From Anaerolineae bacterium (GTDB lineage: Bacteria; Chloroflexota; Anaerolineae; 4572-78; J111), in contig JAGRBY010000080.1 of the NCBI GenBank assembly GCA_020433835.1, positions 1 through 17,897 of the forward strand: DNA of 17,897 nucleotides. The letters are read 5' to 3'. Under the pieces are notes generated by a model. It was not told where the DNA came from. It was given only the letters and a program-made list of their open reading frames with translations, and searched no databases. The position numbers and the translations under genes were made by a program. Shown in pieces: positions 7,924-15,838 of this stretch. Numbering within the stretch: the stretch's first letter is position 1; each line of letters opens with the position of its first letter.

Positions 7924-8874
7924 TTACCCCAAAACGCGACGGCGTTCGGCCTTATCTTTTTCTAACTCTGCCATAGCGACGAGCAGTTGGTAGGTAATAA
8001 AGAGTTGAGTCAACGCCAATGGGTTCGATTGATCGGTGTCTTCACCGTCGGAGAATTTACCCATTTCCTCCGGGCGCAAATGCTCCAACCCGGACAGGTG
8101 GCTCCAGACAACATCTTCAATATGGCTGGCCTGCTCTGGGCTGATGTTGCCGCTAATATCGAGAATTTCAGTAAGTCGACCTTCATCACGGCAAATAGTT
8201 GAGGTTACCATCTTCTGGCTCTCGAGCAGAACATCGGTCAAATCCGGGTAGGGCAAGGCCGGGCGCAGTGTCAATCGCGCATTTAAGTGTGAACCGGTCT
8301 CCATCTCAAGGTCTCGTGGGCGATAAAAAGTCACTACGGTATCGGCATAGGATTTCTGTGGCTGGATAAAGCTACGTGTGTCATCGACTCGTTTTGCCAG
8401 CGAGGCTCTGACCTGCTCTTCCGTATAGCCGCGTTTGGTAGTATCGCGCTTTATTTTCCACATCACGCGCAGTTCTTCTTCAGGAGCCAGATAAACTTTG
8501 ACATCAAAATTATTGCGCAGCGCCTTGGTGTGATATGGCAGCAGCCCTTCAATAATAACGTATTCTCTCGGCTCAATGTATTCGGGCGGGTCGAAGTCGC
8601 CGGTGGAATGGTTGTAGATGGGTTTCAAGATGGGATGACCGCGCCGCAGCAAATCGAAGTGATGTTCCATGATATTGATATAGTTACACATCGGGTCAAG
8701 CGCACTGATGCCCATTTCAGCTCTGGTTTTGCGGTTATAGCGATGATAATCATCACTGCAGATGACGGTGACGCGCTCTTTGCCTAAAATTCGGGCAATT
8801 CCATCCGAGAGGGTTGTCTTCCCGGCTGCGCTGTCACCACACACCCCCAATAATATCGTTCTTTTGAACGGCAT
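7924..8874 (-). CDS. prk: Phosphoribulokinase paralogue 2
   Basis: Makes RuBP from ribulose-5-phosphate and ATP. The 316-residue protein has P-loop GDSAAGKTT (13-21), C39-S-D-D-Y-H-R-Y-N-R with Asp41/Asp42 and Arg48, KPIYNHSTG (84-92), Glu109 in I-E-G-L-L, and K140-I-K-R143-D144 with R148-G-Y. K140/R143/D144 match the K-x-x-R-D motif of characterised bacterial PRKs. It keeps the Cys at the D-D-Y-H strand (C39), but the P-loop Cys that forms the light-regulated disulfide in plants is Ala17, so that switch is absent. By eye about half of positions match the paralogue at 2288-3244; this copy has the better match to PRK motifs and lies closest to cbbX, making it the more likely main PRK. The start ATG has GGAG 8 bases upstream. 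Confidence 0.92.
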   Translation of the reverse strand: MPFKRTILLGVCGDSAAGKTTLSDGIARILGKERVTVICSDDYHRYNRKTRAEMGISALDPMCNYINIMEHHFDLLRRGHPILKPIYNHSTGDFDPPEYIEPREYVIIEGLLPYHTKALRNNFDVKVYLAPEEELRVMWKIKRDTTKRGYTEEQVRASLAKRVDDTRSFIQPQKSYADTVVTFYRPRDLEMETGSHLNARLTLRPALPYPDLTDVLLESQKMVTSTICRDEGRLTEILDISGNISPEQASHIEDVVWSHLSGLEHLRPEEMGKFSDGEDTDQSNPLALTQLFITYQLLVAMAELEKDKAERRRVLG

Positions 8875-9209
8875 AGTTTTACTCCATTGTCTAACGAATT
8901 TACTAACTTGATAACTATACCCGCCCTGATATGTATTTCGACAAAGTTTGTTTTATGAACCGTGGCAGCGATTGTGTTCACATTGCGCCATCTTGCAATA
9001 GTCGTTTGAAAGGGGATACGTTACCAACGTGTTTGATACAACTTTCCCACCATCATTTGGGAGCATAAATTAAATAACTCACATATTTTAGTTTACGTAA
9101 TGGGTAACTAGTAACTGGTAATTGGTTATGCAATCTCCAGTCTCTAATTACCAGTTACCAATTACGAATTACCCGACAGAATTAAGCAAGTTAATTAGCA
9201 TTCACGCCT
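8875..9209. other. Gap between cbbX and prk2
   Basis: 335 bases with no gene that I can support. The part next to cbbX holds a fold-back repeat (9111-9158). The remainder is unremarkable AT-rich sequence that probably contains the prk2 promoter; on the minus strand TTGTCG and TATAGT near 8915-8945 are 19 bases apart, which is poor. Confidence 0.5.
9111..9158. repeat. Fold-back repeat of the GTAACTGGTAATT family, copy 1
   Basis: GTAACTGGTAATT (9111-9123) is followed by its exact 13-base reverse complement at 9146-9158, and further GTAACTAG/GTAATTGG words extend the imperfect pairing outward. It lies just 3' of the cbbX stop. The same word pair forms the fold-back at 12623-12672, just 3' of the response regulator gene. 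Confidence 0.8.
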
Positions 9210-10106
9210 TTAGTGATGACCATTCCCGCTACTTGCTTCTTCATCCAGGCCACCGCGAAACACACGGCTTTGACGAATGTCATTTTCATCAATGCGGGTT
9301 AACTCATCCGGCATAACTTTGCCGCCGTTGTTCACCAACCGATTAGCCTGGCGCAGTTTGATACGATCCAGAGCATTGCGGACGCTGCGGGCGTTGGAAA
9401 AATGGGGTTGCTGCATACGATGCTGCAAATATTCCCAAAAAGCCTGCCGCGAGCAGTCGTCGAACTTGTATGTTTGTTGGCCGACCATAAGCTCGGCAAT
9501 GGACATCAACTCCTCCAGAGAATAGTCGGGAAAATGAAGATGATGGCCGATGCGGGAGTGAAAGCCGGGATTGGCCTGAAAAAAGGTATCCATTCTATCT
9601 TTGTAACCGGCTAAAATCACGACCATATCATCACGGTTGTTCTCCATAGCCTGGAGCAGCATCTCGATGGCCTCCTGGCCGTAGTCTCGCTCGTTTTCAG
9701 GCCGATAGAGATAGTAGGCTTCGTCGATGAACAGCACCCCGCCCATCGAGCGTTTGATGATGTCCTTGGTTTTTGGAGCCGTATGGCCTACATACTGCCC
9801 TACTAAATCATCGCGGGTGGCGACGACTACGTGACCACGGCGCACATAACCCAGATGATGCAAAATTTTGGCCATCCGCGTTGCCACGGTTGTTTTGCCG
9901 GTGCCGGGCTTGCCCGTAAAGCTCATGTGCAAGGTCGGTCGCTCGGTTTCGATGCCCTGCTCCTCACGCAAACGTGCGATGAGTAGCAAAGCAGCAATCT
10001 CTCGTATTCGTGTTTTAACGGCCTCAAGTCCAATCAACTCTTCATCGAGTTCATCAAGAAACTGCTGAATTTTAGCATTCTCAAAGGCTTCGTTTATATC
10101 AATCAT
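9210..10106 (-). CDS. cbbX: CbbX, red-type RuBisCO activase (AAA+)
   Basis: Hexameric AAA+ motor that pulls on the C-terminal tail of red-type CbbL to release inhibitory sugar phosphates, using ATP and activated by RuBP. The 298 residues show Walker A GKPGTGKT (65-72), the central pore loop with Y105-V-G (GQYVGHTAPKTK), Walker B V-L-F-I-D128-E129-A-Y-Y-L, the conserved N-E-R-D-Y-G-Q-E-A-I stretch, an arginine finger in H-S-R185-I-G and a sensor-2 helix N-A-R240-S-V-R. This order is specific to CbbX/CfxQ rather than to other AAA+ proteins. The start ATG has GAGG 6 bases upstream. It lies 177 bases after cbbS, with its own candidate promoter in the gap. Its presence agrees with the red-type C-terminus of CbbL and the extended CbbS. 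Confidence 0.96.
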   Translation of the reverse strand: MIDINEAFENAKIQQFLDELDEELIGLEAVKTRIREIAALLLIARLREEQGIETERPTLHMSFTGKPGTGKTTVATRMAKILHHLGYVRRGHVVVATRDDLVGQYVGHTAPKTKDIIKRSMGGVLFIDEAYYLYRPENERDYGQEAIEMLLQAMENNRDDMVVILAGYKDRMDTFFQANPGFHSRIGHHLHFPDYSLEELMSIAELMVGQQTYKFDDCSRQAFWEYLQHRMQQPHFSNARSVRNALDRIKLRQANRLVNNGGKVMPDELTRIDENDIRQSRVFRGGLDEEASSGNGHH

Positions 10107-10186
10107 GGTTGCCTCGTTTGCTTGTTGTCCTTTTTCGATATGAGAACGTGTTGTCTGAGTCAGGTATTAAACCTGATTTAGCTAAT

Positions 10187-10274
10187 TAGACAGAATTCAC
10201 ATGATTAAAAAGATTTTTATCTTTCAAATTCTAAAGAATTCAGGTCACCTTGTTAATCTTGTAAATCCTGTCTA
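10187..10274. repeat. Fold-back repeat, 26-bp arms, in the cbbS-cbbX gap
   Basis: The left arm 10187-10212 (TAGACAGAATTCACATGA and on) pairs with the right arm 10249-10274 at 22 of 26 positions. The central 36 bases contain an AT-rich small hairpin. The candidate -35 box of cbbX is in the right arm and the -10 box in the loop. Confidence 0.75.
10228..10256 (-). promoter_or_regulatory. Candidate sigma-70 promoter for cbbX
   Basis: On the minus strand, TTAACA (10251-10256) and TAGAAT (10228-10233) are 17 bases apart; each matches the consensus at 5 of 6 positions. The leader to cbbX would be about 115 bases. The boxes lie inside a fold-back repeat, so the promoter may have arrived with it. Confidence 0.55.
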
Positions 10275-10283
10275 TAAAATTGC

Positions 10284-10700
10284 TTAGTACCGCTGACCCG
10301 ATGGTTTGGTGGTTGCATACGGCTTAAGGGTATAGTTAATTTGCCGATCGGCTGTCTCGGTGCGCTCCAGATGGAAACCGGGTTCTTCAACCGGTCGATT
10401 GGCAATGAAGCTCAAGGCCGTGGTCTGTCGACCCAAACTGCGGTCATAGCCGTTGATCCGAATATAATAGTTGGGGTACTGATCGCGGCAGGCTTGAAAT
10501 TCTTCCATCACAGCGACCGCATCCTTCATATCGAATAGAGGCAGCCCCCACATATCCCAATAGACGTTACGAGGATGTGGGTCGTCGGTGTATTCAATTG
10601 AAATTGGCCAGCCGTTGTTCAGACAATACTGAATCTGGGCTTTAATTTCATCATCCGTTAAATCGGGTAAATAAGAAAAGGTTCCTTGCGTAATGCGCAT
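10284..10700 (-). CDS. cbbS: RuBisCO small subunit, red-type form I
   Basis: Caps the L8 core to form the L8S8 enzyme. The 138-residue protein begins [19 protein letters not shown], the usual opening of red-type small subunits, and has the [16 protein letters not shown] and [11 protein letters not shown] segments and the F-Q-A-C-R core. The C-terminal extension from about residue 105 ([12 protein letters not shown]...) is the beta-hairpin that distinguishes form IC/ID from green-type small subunits. The start is taken at the second of two adjacent ATGs (10698-10700): GGAGG lies 6 bases before it and only 3 before the first, and the TTG further upstream would place the ribosome binding site inside the coding region. 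It follows cbbL by 107 bases containing a perfect palindrome. Confidence 0.96.
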   Translation of the reverse strand: MRITQGTFSYLPDLTDDEIKAQIQYCLNNGWPISIEYTDDPHPRNVYWDMWGLPLFDMKDAVAVMEEFQACRDQYPNYYIRINGYDRSLGRQTTALSFIANRPVEEPGFHLERTETADRQINYTLKPYATTKPSGQRY

Positions 10701-10746
10701 CATTCGCCTCCAAAGTGTCAATAGTTAAGATAGAGTGGTATCGCAA

Positions 10747-10774
10747 TGTAAGACAAACTTAAGTTTGTCTTACA
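10747..10774. promoter_or_regulatory. Perfect 28-bp palindrome between cbbL and cbbS
   Basis: Each half is TGTAAGACAAACTT or its exact reverse complement, with no spacer. In the minus-strand RNA it would fold into a 12-bp stem with a four-base loop, 33 bases after the cbbL stop and 46 before the cbbS start. No U-run follows, so it is not a typical intrinsic terminator. Possible roles are protection of the cbbL 3' end, an RNase processing site that sets large-to-small subunit ratio, or a protein-binding operator. Confidence 0.8.
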
Positions 10775-10807
10775 AGATTTCCACTTTTTGAGAAAACAGA
10801 TAAGGTG

Positions 10808-12425
<1,618 letters not shown>

Positions 12426-12457
12426 TTATGTTTGGCGTGATTACTACTGATGGTTAC

Positions 12458-12487
12458 ACTATATCAATCATTTGTGAAAAATGTAAC
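12458..12487 (-). promoter_or_regulatory. Candidate sigma-70 promoter for cbbL
   Basis: On the minus strand, GTTACA (12482-12487, 4 of 6 consensus) and TATAGT (12458-12463, 5 of 6) are 18 bases apart. The transcript would start near 12451, with a leader of about 190 bases. The moderate -35 box is what would be expected of an activator-dependent promoter, but that is inference. Confidence 0.4.
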
Positions 12488-12530
12488 ACTAGAATGGGTA
12501 AAGGATATTGACATTTTTAGGTGGGGTGTT

Positions 12531-12548
12531 CCTACCCGAACGGGTAGG
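12531..12548. promoter_or_regulatory. Palindromic operator candidate upstream of cbbL
   Basis: CCTACCCG-AA-CGGGTAGG is a perfect inverted repeat with 8-bp arms and a 2-bp spacer. Its centre is about 88 bases upstream of the predicted cbbL start point, a position typical for activators. The inner TACCCG-NN-CGGGTA resembles the inverted paired half-sites bound by NarL/LuxR-type regulators, though NarL's own 7-2-7 site is two bases longer. The neighbouring NarL-family regulator gene is the obvious candidate binder. Confidence 0.5.
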
Positions 12549-12622
12549 GAAAGAGCGAAGTCTAAAGAGTTGTATAATTAGGCAGAAGAACACAATAACT
12601 GGGGTAACAGGATCAAGTAACT

Positions 12623-12672
12623 GGTAACTGATAATTGGAGACTAAATATCCAATCTTTAATTACCAGTTACC
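12623..12672. repeat. Fold-back repeat of the GTAACTGGTAATT family, copy 2
   Basis: GGTAACTGATAATT (12623-12636) pairs with AATTACCAGTTACC (12659-12672) at all but one position. It lies about 40 bases 3' of the response regulator stop codon. It shares its sequence with the fold-back 3' of cbbX (9111-9158). No U-tract. Confidence 0.75.
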
Positions 12673-12712
12673 AATCACCGAATTTCCGGATAAATCTTAT
12701 GACTTGTAAATC

Positions 12713-13363
12713 TTAGCGCTTAGTTTCTTGGCTTTTGAGGTAAATACGGGCGGCTTCGGTGCGGTTGTTGACCTGCAATTTTTGGTAGACGTTCTTGAGG
12801 TAATACTTGATCGTATTCTCGCTGAGGTGCAGCGATGAGGCGATTTCGTGATTGGTTTTGCCCTGCGCAATGTGGGCCAAAACCTCTCTTTCACGATCGG
12901 ATAGGGTATGGGTGGGGTCGACTTCGACGACGTTTTGGCGACCGGCGCGTCGCAGCAGCCAGTTGTGAACGGCTCGCGGGTAGACAATCTGCCCACCCGC
13001 CACCCGCCGGATAGCATCGATCATCTGACGGGACGGCTCTGTTTTGAGGACGATGCCGTCAGCTTCCAGTTCAACGGCCCGCTGCAACGACTGCCCATCG
13101 GCCATTGCGGTTAAGACCAGTACCCGCACCGGTAGGTTATGCTGCCGAATCTGTTCCAGCGCGGCAAAGCCGTCCATGCCGGCCATCATCAGATCGGTGA
13201 TAACGACATCTGGTTGATGCTCTTCAATAGCCGCTAGCAGCGACTTACCGTTGTGGGCTGTAGCCACCACTTCGATATCGCCGGTATCGGCCAGATGCAG
13301 TTTGAGGCCATCGAGCACCAGGGCGTGGTCATCGGCTAAAATAACGCGAATCGGTTTATCCAT
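12713..13363 (-). CDS. NarL/FixJ-family response regulator
   Basis: A DNA-binding regulator switched by phosphorylation. The 216 residues contain a receiver domain (about 1-125) with the acidic pair D11/D12, phospho-acceptor D57 in V-I-T-D-L-M-M, T85 and K107, all standard, and a LuxR-type helix-turn-helix (about 148-210) with L-S-D-R-E-R-E-V-L, I-A-Q-G-K-T-N-H-E-I-A and the recognition helix N-T-I-K-Y-Y-L-K-N-V-Y-Q-K-L. The start ATG overlaps the kinase stop codon by 8 bases (ATGGATAA), indicating translational coupling. The gene lies directly upstream of cbbL on the same strand, with no LysR-type CbbR in the window, so it is a plausible cbb regulator. Binding to the palindrome at 12531-12548 is inference. 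Confidence 0.95.
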   Translation of the reverse strand: MDKPIRVILADDHALVLDGLKLHLADTGDIEVVATAHNGKSLLAAIEEHQPDVVITDLMMAGMDGFAALEQIRQHNLPVRVLVLTAMADGQSLQRAVELEADGIVLKTEPSRQMIDAIRRVAGGQIVYPRAVHNWLLRRAGRQNVVEVDPTHTLSDREREVLAHIAQGKTNHEIASSLHLSENTIKYYLKNVYQKLQVNNRTEAARIYLKSQETKR

Positions 13364-14399
13364 AACACGGTACCCTTACTTGAATGCGCGTGCCTTCACC
13401 CGGCCGGCTGTACAGCTCGAATGTGCCGCCGACCAGTTGGGCGCGATCACGCATACCCCGCAGGCCAATGTGTTCGTTGCGCTCGGTGGCTGTGGGACCA
13501 ATCAGACTGGGGGGTGTAAAGCCTTTGCCATAATCGACGACTTCCAGATGAATATGATCCTGGTGCGACCAGAGATAGACAAAATGCTCTTTCACGCCGG
13601 CGTGCAGGGTGCCGTTGGTCAGCGCTTGCTGAAGGATACGATAGAGGGCGATCTTAATCGGCACGTCTACTTCCGGCACTGCTGATTCGGCTTCGAAGTG
13701 GACGGTGGCTTGGGTCATCTGCTCGTGCTGAATGATTAAGCCCTCCAAAATATCGAGCAACGGACGCTGCTTAAATTCAGGCGGATGAAACGTGCCTAAA
13801 AAAGTACGAATTTCGGTCAGAGCGTTCTCAAGCAGCCAGCCAACATGCTGGAGGTTGTCTTGATAAGTGGGCAGTTGTTCGACACAGTTATCGCAGTCGG
13901 ATGCAATTAACCGCCCGGTGAGATGCTGGAGATGATCCAGCCGATGGACCGCTGCGTAAATTTTTTGGACCGGACCATCATGAATATCTAACACAATACG
14001 GCACAGTTCTTCCTCGGTGACCGGCAGAATGCGTCGGGAAGCCGTCACTTGTGACCAATCTAACTCGCGGTTGCCTTCGCGGGAAAGATTCTCGATGATC
14101 TGAGCCGCGCCCCGAACTAAGCGCTGATGCATAGACAGCCACTCACGCCGGCCAGCACTGTGAACGGCCAACAAAGCTGTGGTGGTTCCCTGCGAGGCCA
14201 AAGGTTGAATAAACACATCTGGCGGGCGTATTTCAAGCAATCGAACCCAACCGGTAGATGTTAAGCGTCCCACTTGGGTAAGAATGTGGGGTGTTTCAAC
14301 GGCACTATCGGCTAAAACGACCACGGCGGCGGTGGCATCAACCTGATCGAGCAAACTATTTAAAACGGCTTCATAGGCGCGAAATAGTTGTTGAGGCAT
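13356..14399 (-). CDS. Cytoplasmic NarX/DesK-type (HisKA_3) sensor histidine kinase
   Basis: Partner kinase of the adjacent regulator. I start it at the ATG at 14397-14399 (347 aa); an in-frame TTG lies seven codons upstream and neither has a ribosome binding site. Residues 1 to about 115 form an N-terminal sensory region without membrane segments, possibly a degenerate GAF-like fold. The HisKA_3 H-box is L-D-I-H-D-G-P-V-Q with His140. The ATPase domain has N262-x-x-x-H266 (N-box), V-V-D-Y-G-K-G-F (G1), G-L-R-G-M-R-D-R-A (G2) and G-E-G-T-R. The dimerisation hairpin loop carries C169-D-N-C172, with a further Cys133 near the H-box, a possible redox or metal site. No transmembrane helix is seen, so an internal signal such as redox or a metabolite is likely. 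Confidence 0.9.
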   Translation of the reverse strand: MPQQLFRAYEAVLNSLLDQVDATAAVVVLADSAVETPHILTQVGRLTSTGWVRLLEIRPPDVFIQPLASQGTTTALLAVHSAGRREWLSMHQRLVRGAAQIIENLSREGNRELDWSQVTASRRILPVTEEELCRIVLDIHDGPVQKIYAAVHRLDHLQHLTGRLIASDCDNCVEQLPTYQDNLQHVGWLLENALTEIRTFLGTFHPPEFKQRPLLDILEGLIIQHEQMTQATVHFEAESAVPEVDVPIKIALYRILQQALTNGTLHAGVKEHFVYLWSHQDHIHLEVVDYGKGFTPPSLIGPTATERNEHIGLRGMRDRAQLVGGTFELYSRPGEGTRIQVRVPCYG

Positions 14400-14408
14400 A
14401 ATATTGGG

Positions 14409-14437
14409 TTTATACACCAAATTAAAGAAGAGACCAA
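14409..14437 (-). promoter_or_regulatory. Candidate promoter for the kinase-regulator pair, leaderless
   Basis: On the minus strand, TTGGTC (14432-14437) and TATAAA (14409-14414) are 17 bases apart. Only 9 bases separate the -10 box from the ATG at 14399, so transcription would start almost at the start codon. That fits the lack of a ribosome binding site there. Confidence 0.4.
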
Positions 14438-14572
14438 ATTGCCGACCGGCTATCGGGATAAGGGATTATGTGCTGCAAAGTTGCGTACTTTATGTGGCAT
14501 TTTCGATAGAATTAAAGAGTAATATGCCTTTTGGGGCCAAAAGTCAATCTCTTTAAATATCTGTTTCCTAAC

Positions 14573-14601
14573 TTGAAGATTATGAAAAGTTCTGGTAGAA
14601 T
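14573..14601 (+). promoter_or_regulatory. Sigma-70 promoter with extended -10, upstream of xerC
   Basis: TTGAAG (14573-14578) and TAGAAT (14596-14601) are 17 bases apart, and TGG immediately before the -10 box makes an extended -10. The same TGGTAGAAT occurs in the promoter at the right edge of the window (17706-17734). Confidence 0.6.
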
Positions 14602-14833
14602 GGAGTCATCTAATTCCCCTTATTATTCGGAATTAATCAGGCTCAAGCTTTAACACCACCAAAGCTGCCACTATTAGCGCAACTGAACTTCATTGACACT
14701 TCGATAACAGCCTAATTTGTTGTTCTGAAGTGAATCAGCACTCTCCAATCCATTGGGAATTTTGTAGATGATAGGGGTGATACTATTCGTCTGCTATCTC
14801 TGCGATGCTAAAAACTGCCGTAAGGAACATATA

Positions 14834-15721
14834 ATGAACGAGCAAATTCAAGATTTTCTTACCTTTCTAGAAGAAGAAAAAAAGTATGCCGATAATACCA
14901 TTGCGGCTTATCAGAATGACCTCAATCAGTTTACGCAATTTGTTACTGATGAACAAGAGGATGGTCAGGCAGAAAACTGGACTGAGGTAGGTAAGGGCAT
15001 TATTATCAACTATATAGCCCATCTTAAAAATAATGGGTACAGCTCTTCGACAGTAGCGCGCAAAGTGGCAGCAATAAAATCTTTTTTTCATTTTTTAGTG
15101 GCAGAGAGTGTTATTAAGGAGGATCCAACCTATACCCTTGATTCTCCTAAAGTGAAAAAACGGCTGCCCAAGGCGATATCGCCCAGCGAAATTGATCGCA
15201 TTCTTAACGCCCCGTCGCAAGAAAACGGGCCTAAAGCCCAACGTGATATAGCCCTGCTGGAGATGCTGTATGCCTCGGGTATGCGGGTAACCGAGTTGGT
15301 TTCGCTCGATACGACCGACCTTGACTTTGCCACCGACACCACCGGCAGCGTTAGAGTGAGAGGTAAGCGGGCCAACAAAGAACGCGAAATACCGCTAACA
15401 GGACACACCCTATCCACTCTAAAAAATTACATTCAGGGGGGACGCGAGCAGCTTGCGCACGATCCCAATGAAAACGCTTTATTTTTAAACAACCGTGGTC
15501 AACGCTTAACTCGGCAGGGGCTGTGGCTTATTATTAAACATTATGTTGAAGCGGTCGGCATATCATCAGAAGTTACCCCCCACACGCTACGCCACTCTTT
15601 TGCCGCCCATAAGTTGAGCCAGGGTAAATCCCTTCAGGATATTCAAAAGCTGCTGGGGCACGCCAATATTTCAACCACCCAAGTGTATGCCCACATTAAT
15701 CAGGAAAATGAAAAGAAGTAA
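14834..15721 (+). CDS. xerC: XerC/D-type tyrosine recombinase
   Basis: Site-specific recombinase that cuts and rejoins DNA through a tyrosine, typically to resolve chromosome dimers at dif. The start is the ATG at 14834-14836 (295 aa), with AAGGA 7 bases upstream; the longer in-frame start at 14768 lacks one, and its extra 22 residues do not resemble the family. The N-terminal SAM-like core-binding domain covers about residues 1-88. All catalytic residues are present: R151 (S-G-M-R-V-T-E-L), K178 (R-G-K), H250 and R253 (H-T-L-R-H-S), H276 (L-L-G-H-A-N) and Y285 (Q-V-Y-A-H). The LLGHANISTTQ segment is closer to XerC than XerD, but the assignment is not firm. The gene stands alone between a divergent promoter and a terminator. 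There are no phage or integron genes nearby, so a housekeeping role is the simplest reading. Confidence 0.92.
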   Translation: MNEQIQDFLTFLEEEKKYADNTIAAYQNDLNQFTQFVTDEQEDGQAENWTEVGKGIIINYIAHLKNNGYSSSTVARKVAAIKSFFHFLVAESVIKEDPTYTLDSPKVKKRLPKAISPSEIDRILNAPSQENGPKAQRDIALLEMLYASGMRVTELVSLDTTDLDFATDTTGSVRVRGKRANKEREIPLTGHTLSTLKNYIQGGREQLAHDPNENALFLNNRGQRLTRQGLWLIIKHYVEAVGISSEVTPHTLRHSFAAHKLSQGKSLQDIQKLLGHANISTTQVYAHINQENEKK

Positions 15722-15776
15722 TGCAAGCATTTCTGCAATAATGTAAATTATCGCTAAAGCTGAACCTTGTTTCTTG

Positions 15777-15812
15777 ATGCAGAGCATAAAGTTCTCTGCA
15801 TTTTTTATTTTC
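15777..15812 (+). terminator. Rho-independent terminator after xerC
   Basis: ATGCAGAG (15777-15784) pairs perfectly with CTCTGCAT (15794-15801) around a 9-base loop, followed directly by a T-rich run (TTTTTTATTTT). It lies 56 bases after the xerC stop and just before the ribosome binding site of the next gene. Confidence 0.9.
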
Positions 15813-15838
15813 TTATACGTTGAGGAGAAATAATATTT

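Larger units (their letters stand above)
14400..14833. other. Divergent control region between the kinase gene and xerC
   Basis: No gene apart from possible longer in-frame starts on either side. It contains the candidate kinase promoter (14409-14437), the candidate xerC promoter (14573-14601) and a long (about 225-base) xerC leader with a small hairpin (AGCTTT 14646-14651 / AAAGCT 14661-14666). The leader shows no riboswitch that I recognise. Confidence 0.5.

Noticed and set aside
8784..8981. 65-codon minus-strand open frame upstream of prk2
   Set aside because: It overlaps the N-terminus of prk2 out of frame; no ribosome binding site and no recognisable domain.
10747..10774. Palindrome between cbbL and cbbS read as an intrinsic terminator
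   Set aside because: It is AT-rich and not followed by a U-run on the minus strand, and termination here would cut off cbbS, which has no clear promoter of its own.
12573..12578. TATAAT on the plus strand in the cbbL upstream gap as a promoter
   Set aside because: There is no -35 box at 16-19 bases upstream and no plus-strand gene downstream; it points into the antisense of the regulator gene.
14768..14833. Longer xerC start giving 22 extra residues
   Set aside because: No ribosome binding site at 14768 and the added residues (Cys-rich, hydrophobic) do not fit XerC/D N-termini; the ATG at 14834 has AAGGA at good spacing.
14834..15721. XerC/D-type gene as the integrase of a mobile island carrying the cbb cluster
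   Set aside because: No attachment-site repeats, tRNA, phage or transfer genes are present, and full-length Xer-like proteins are usually housekeeping; the case for an island is not made.
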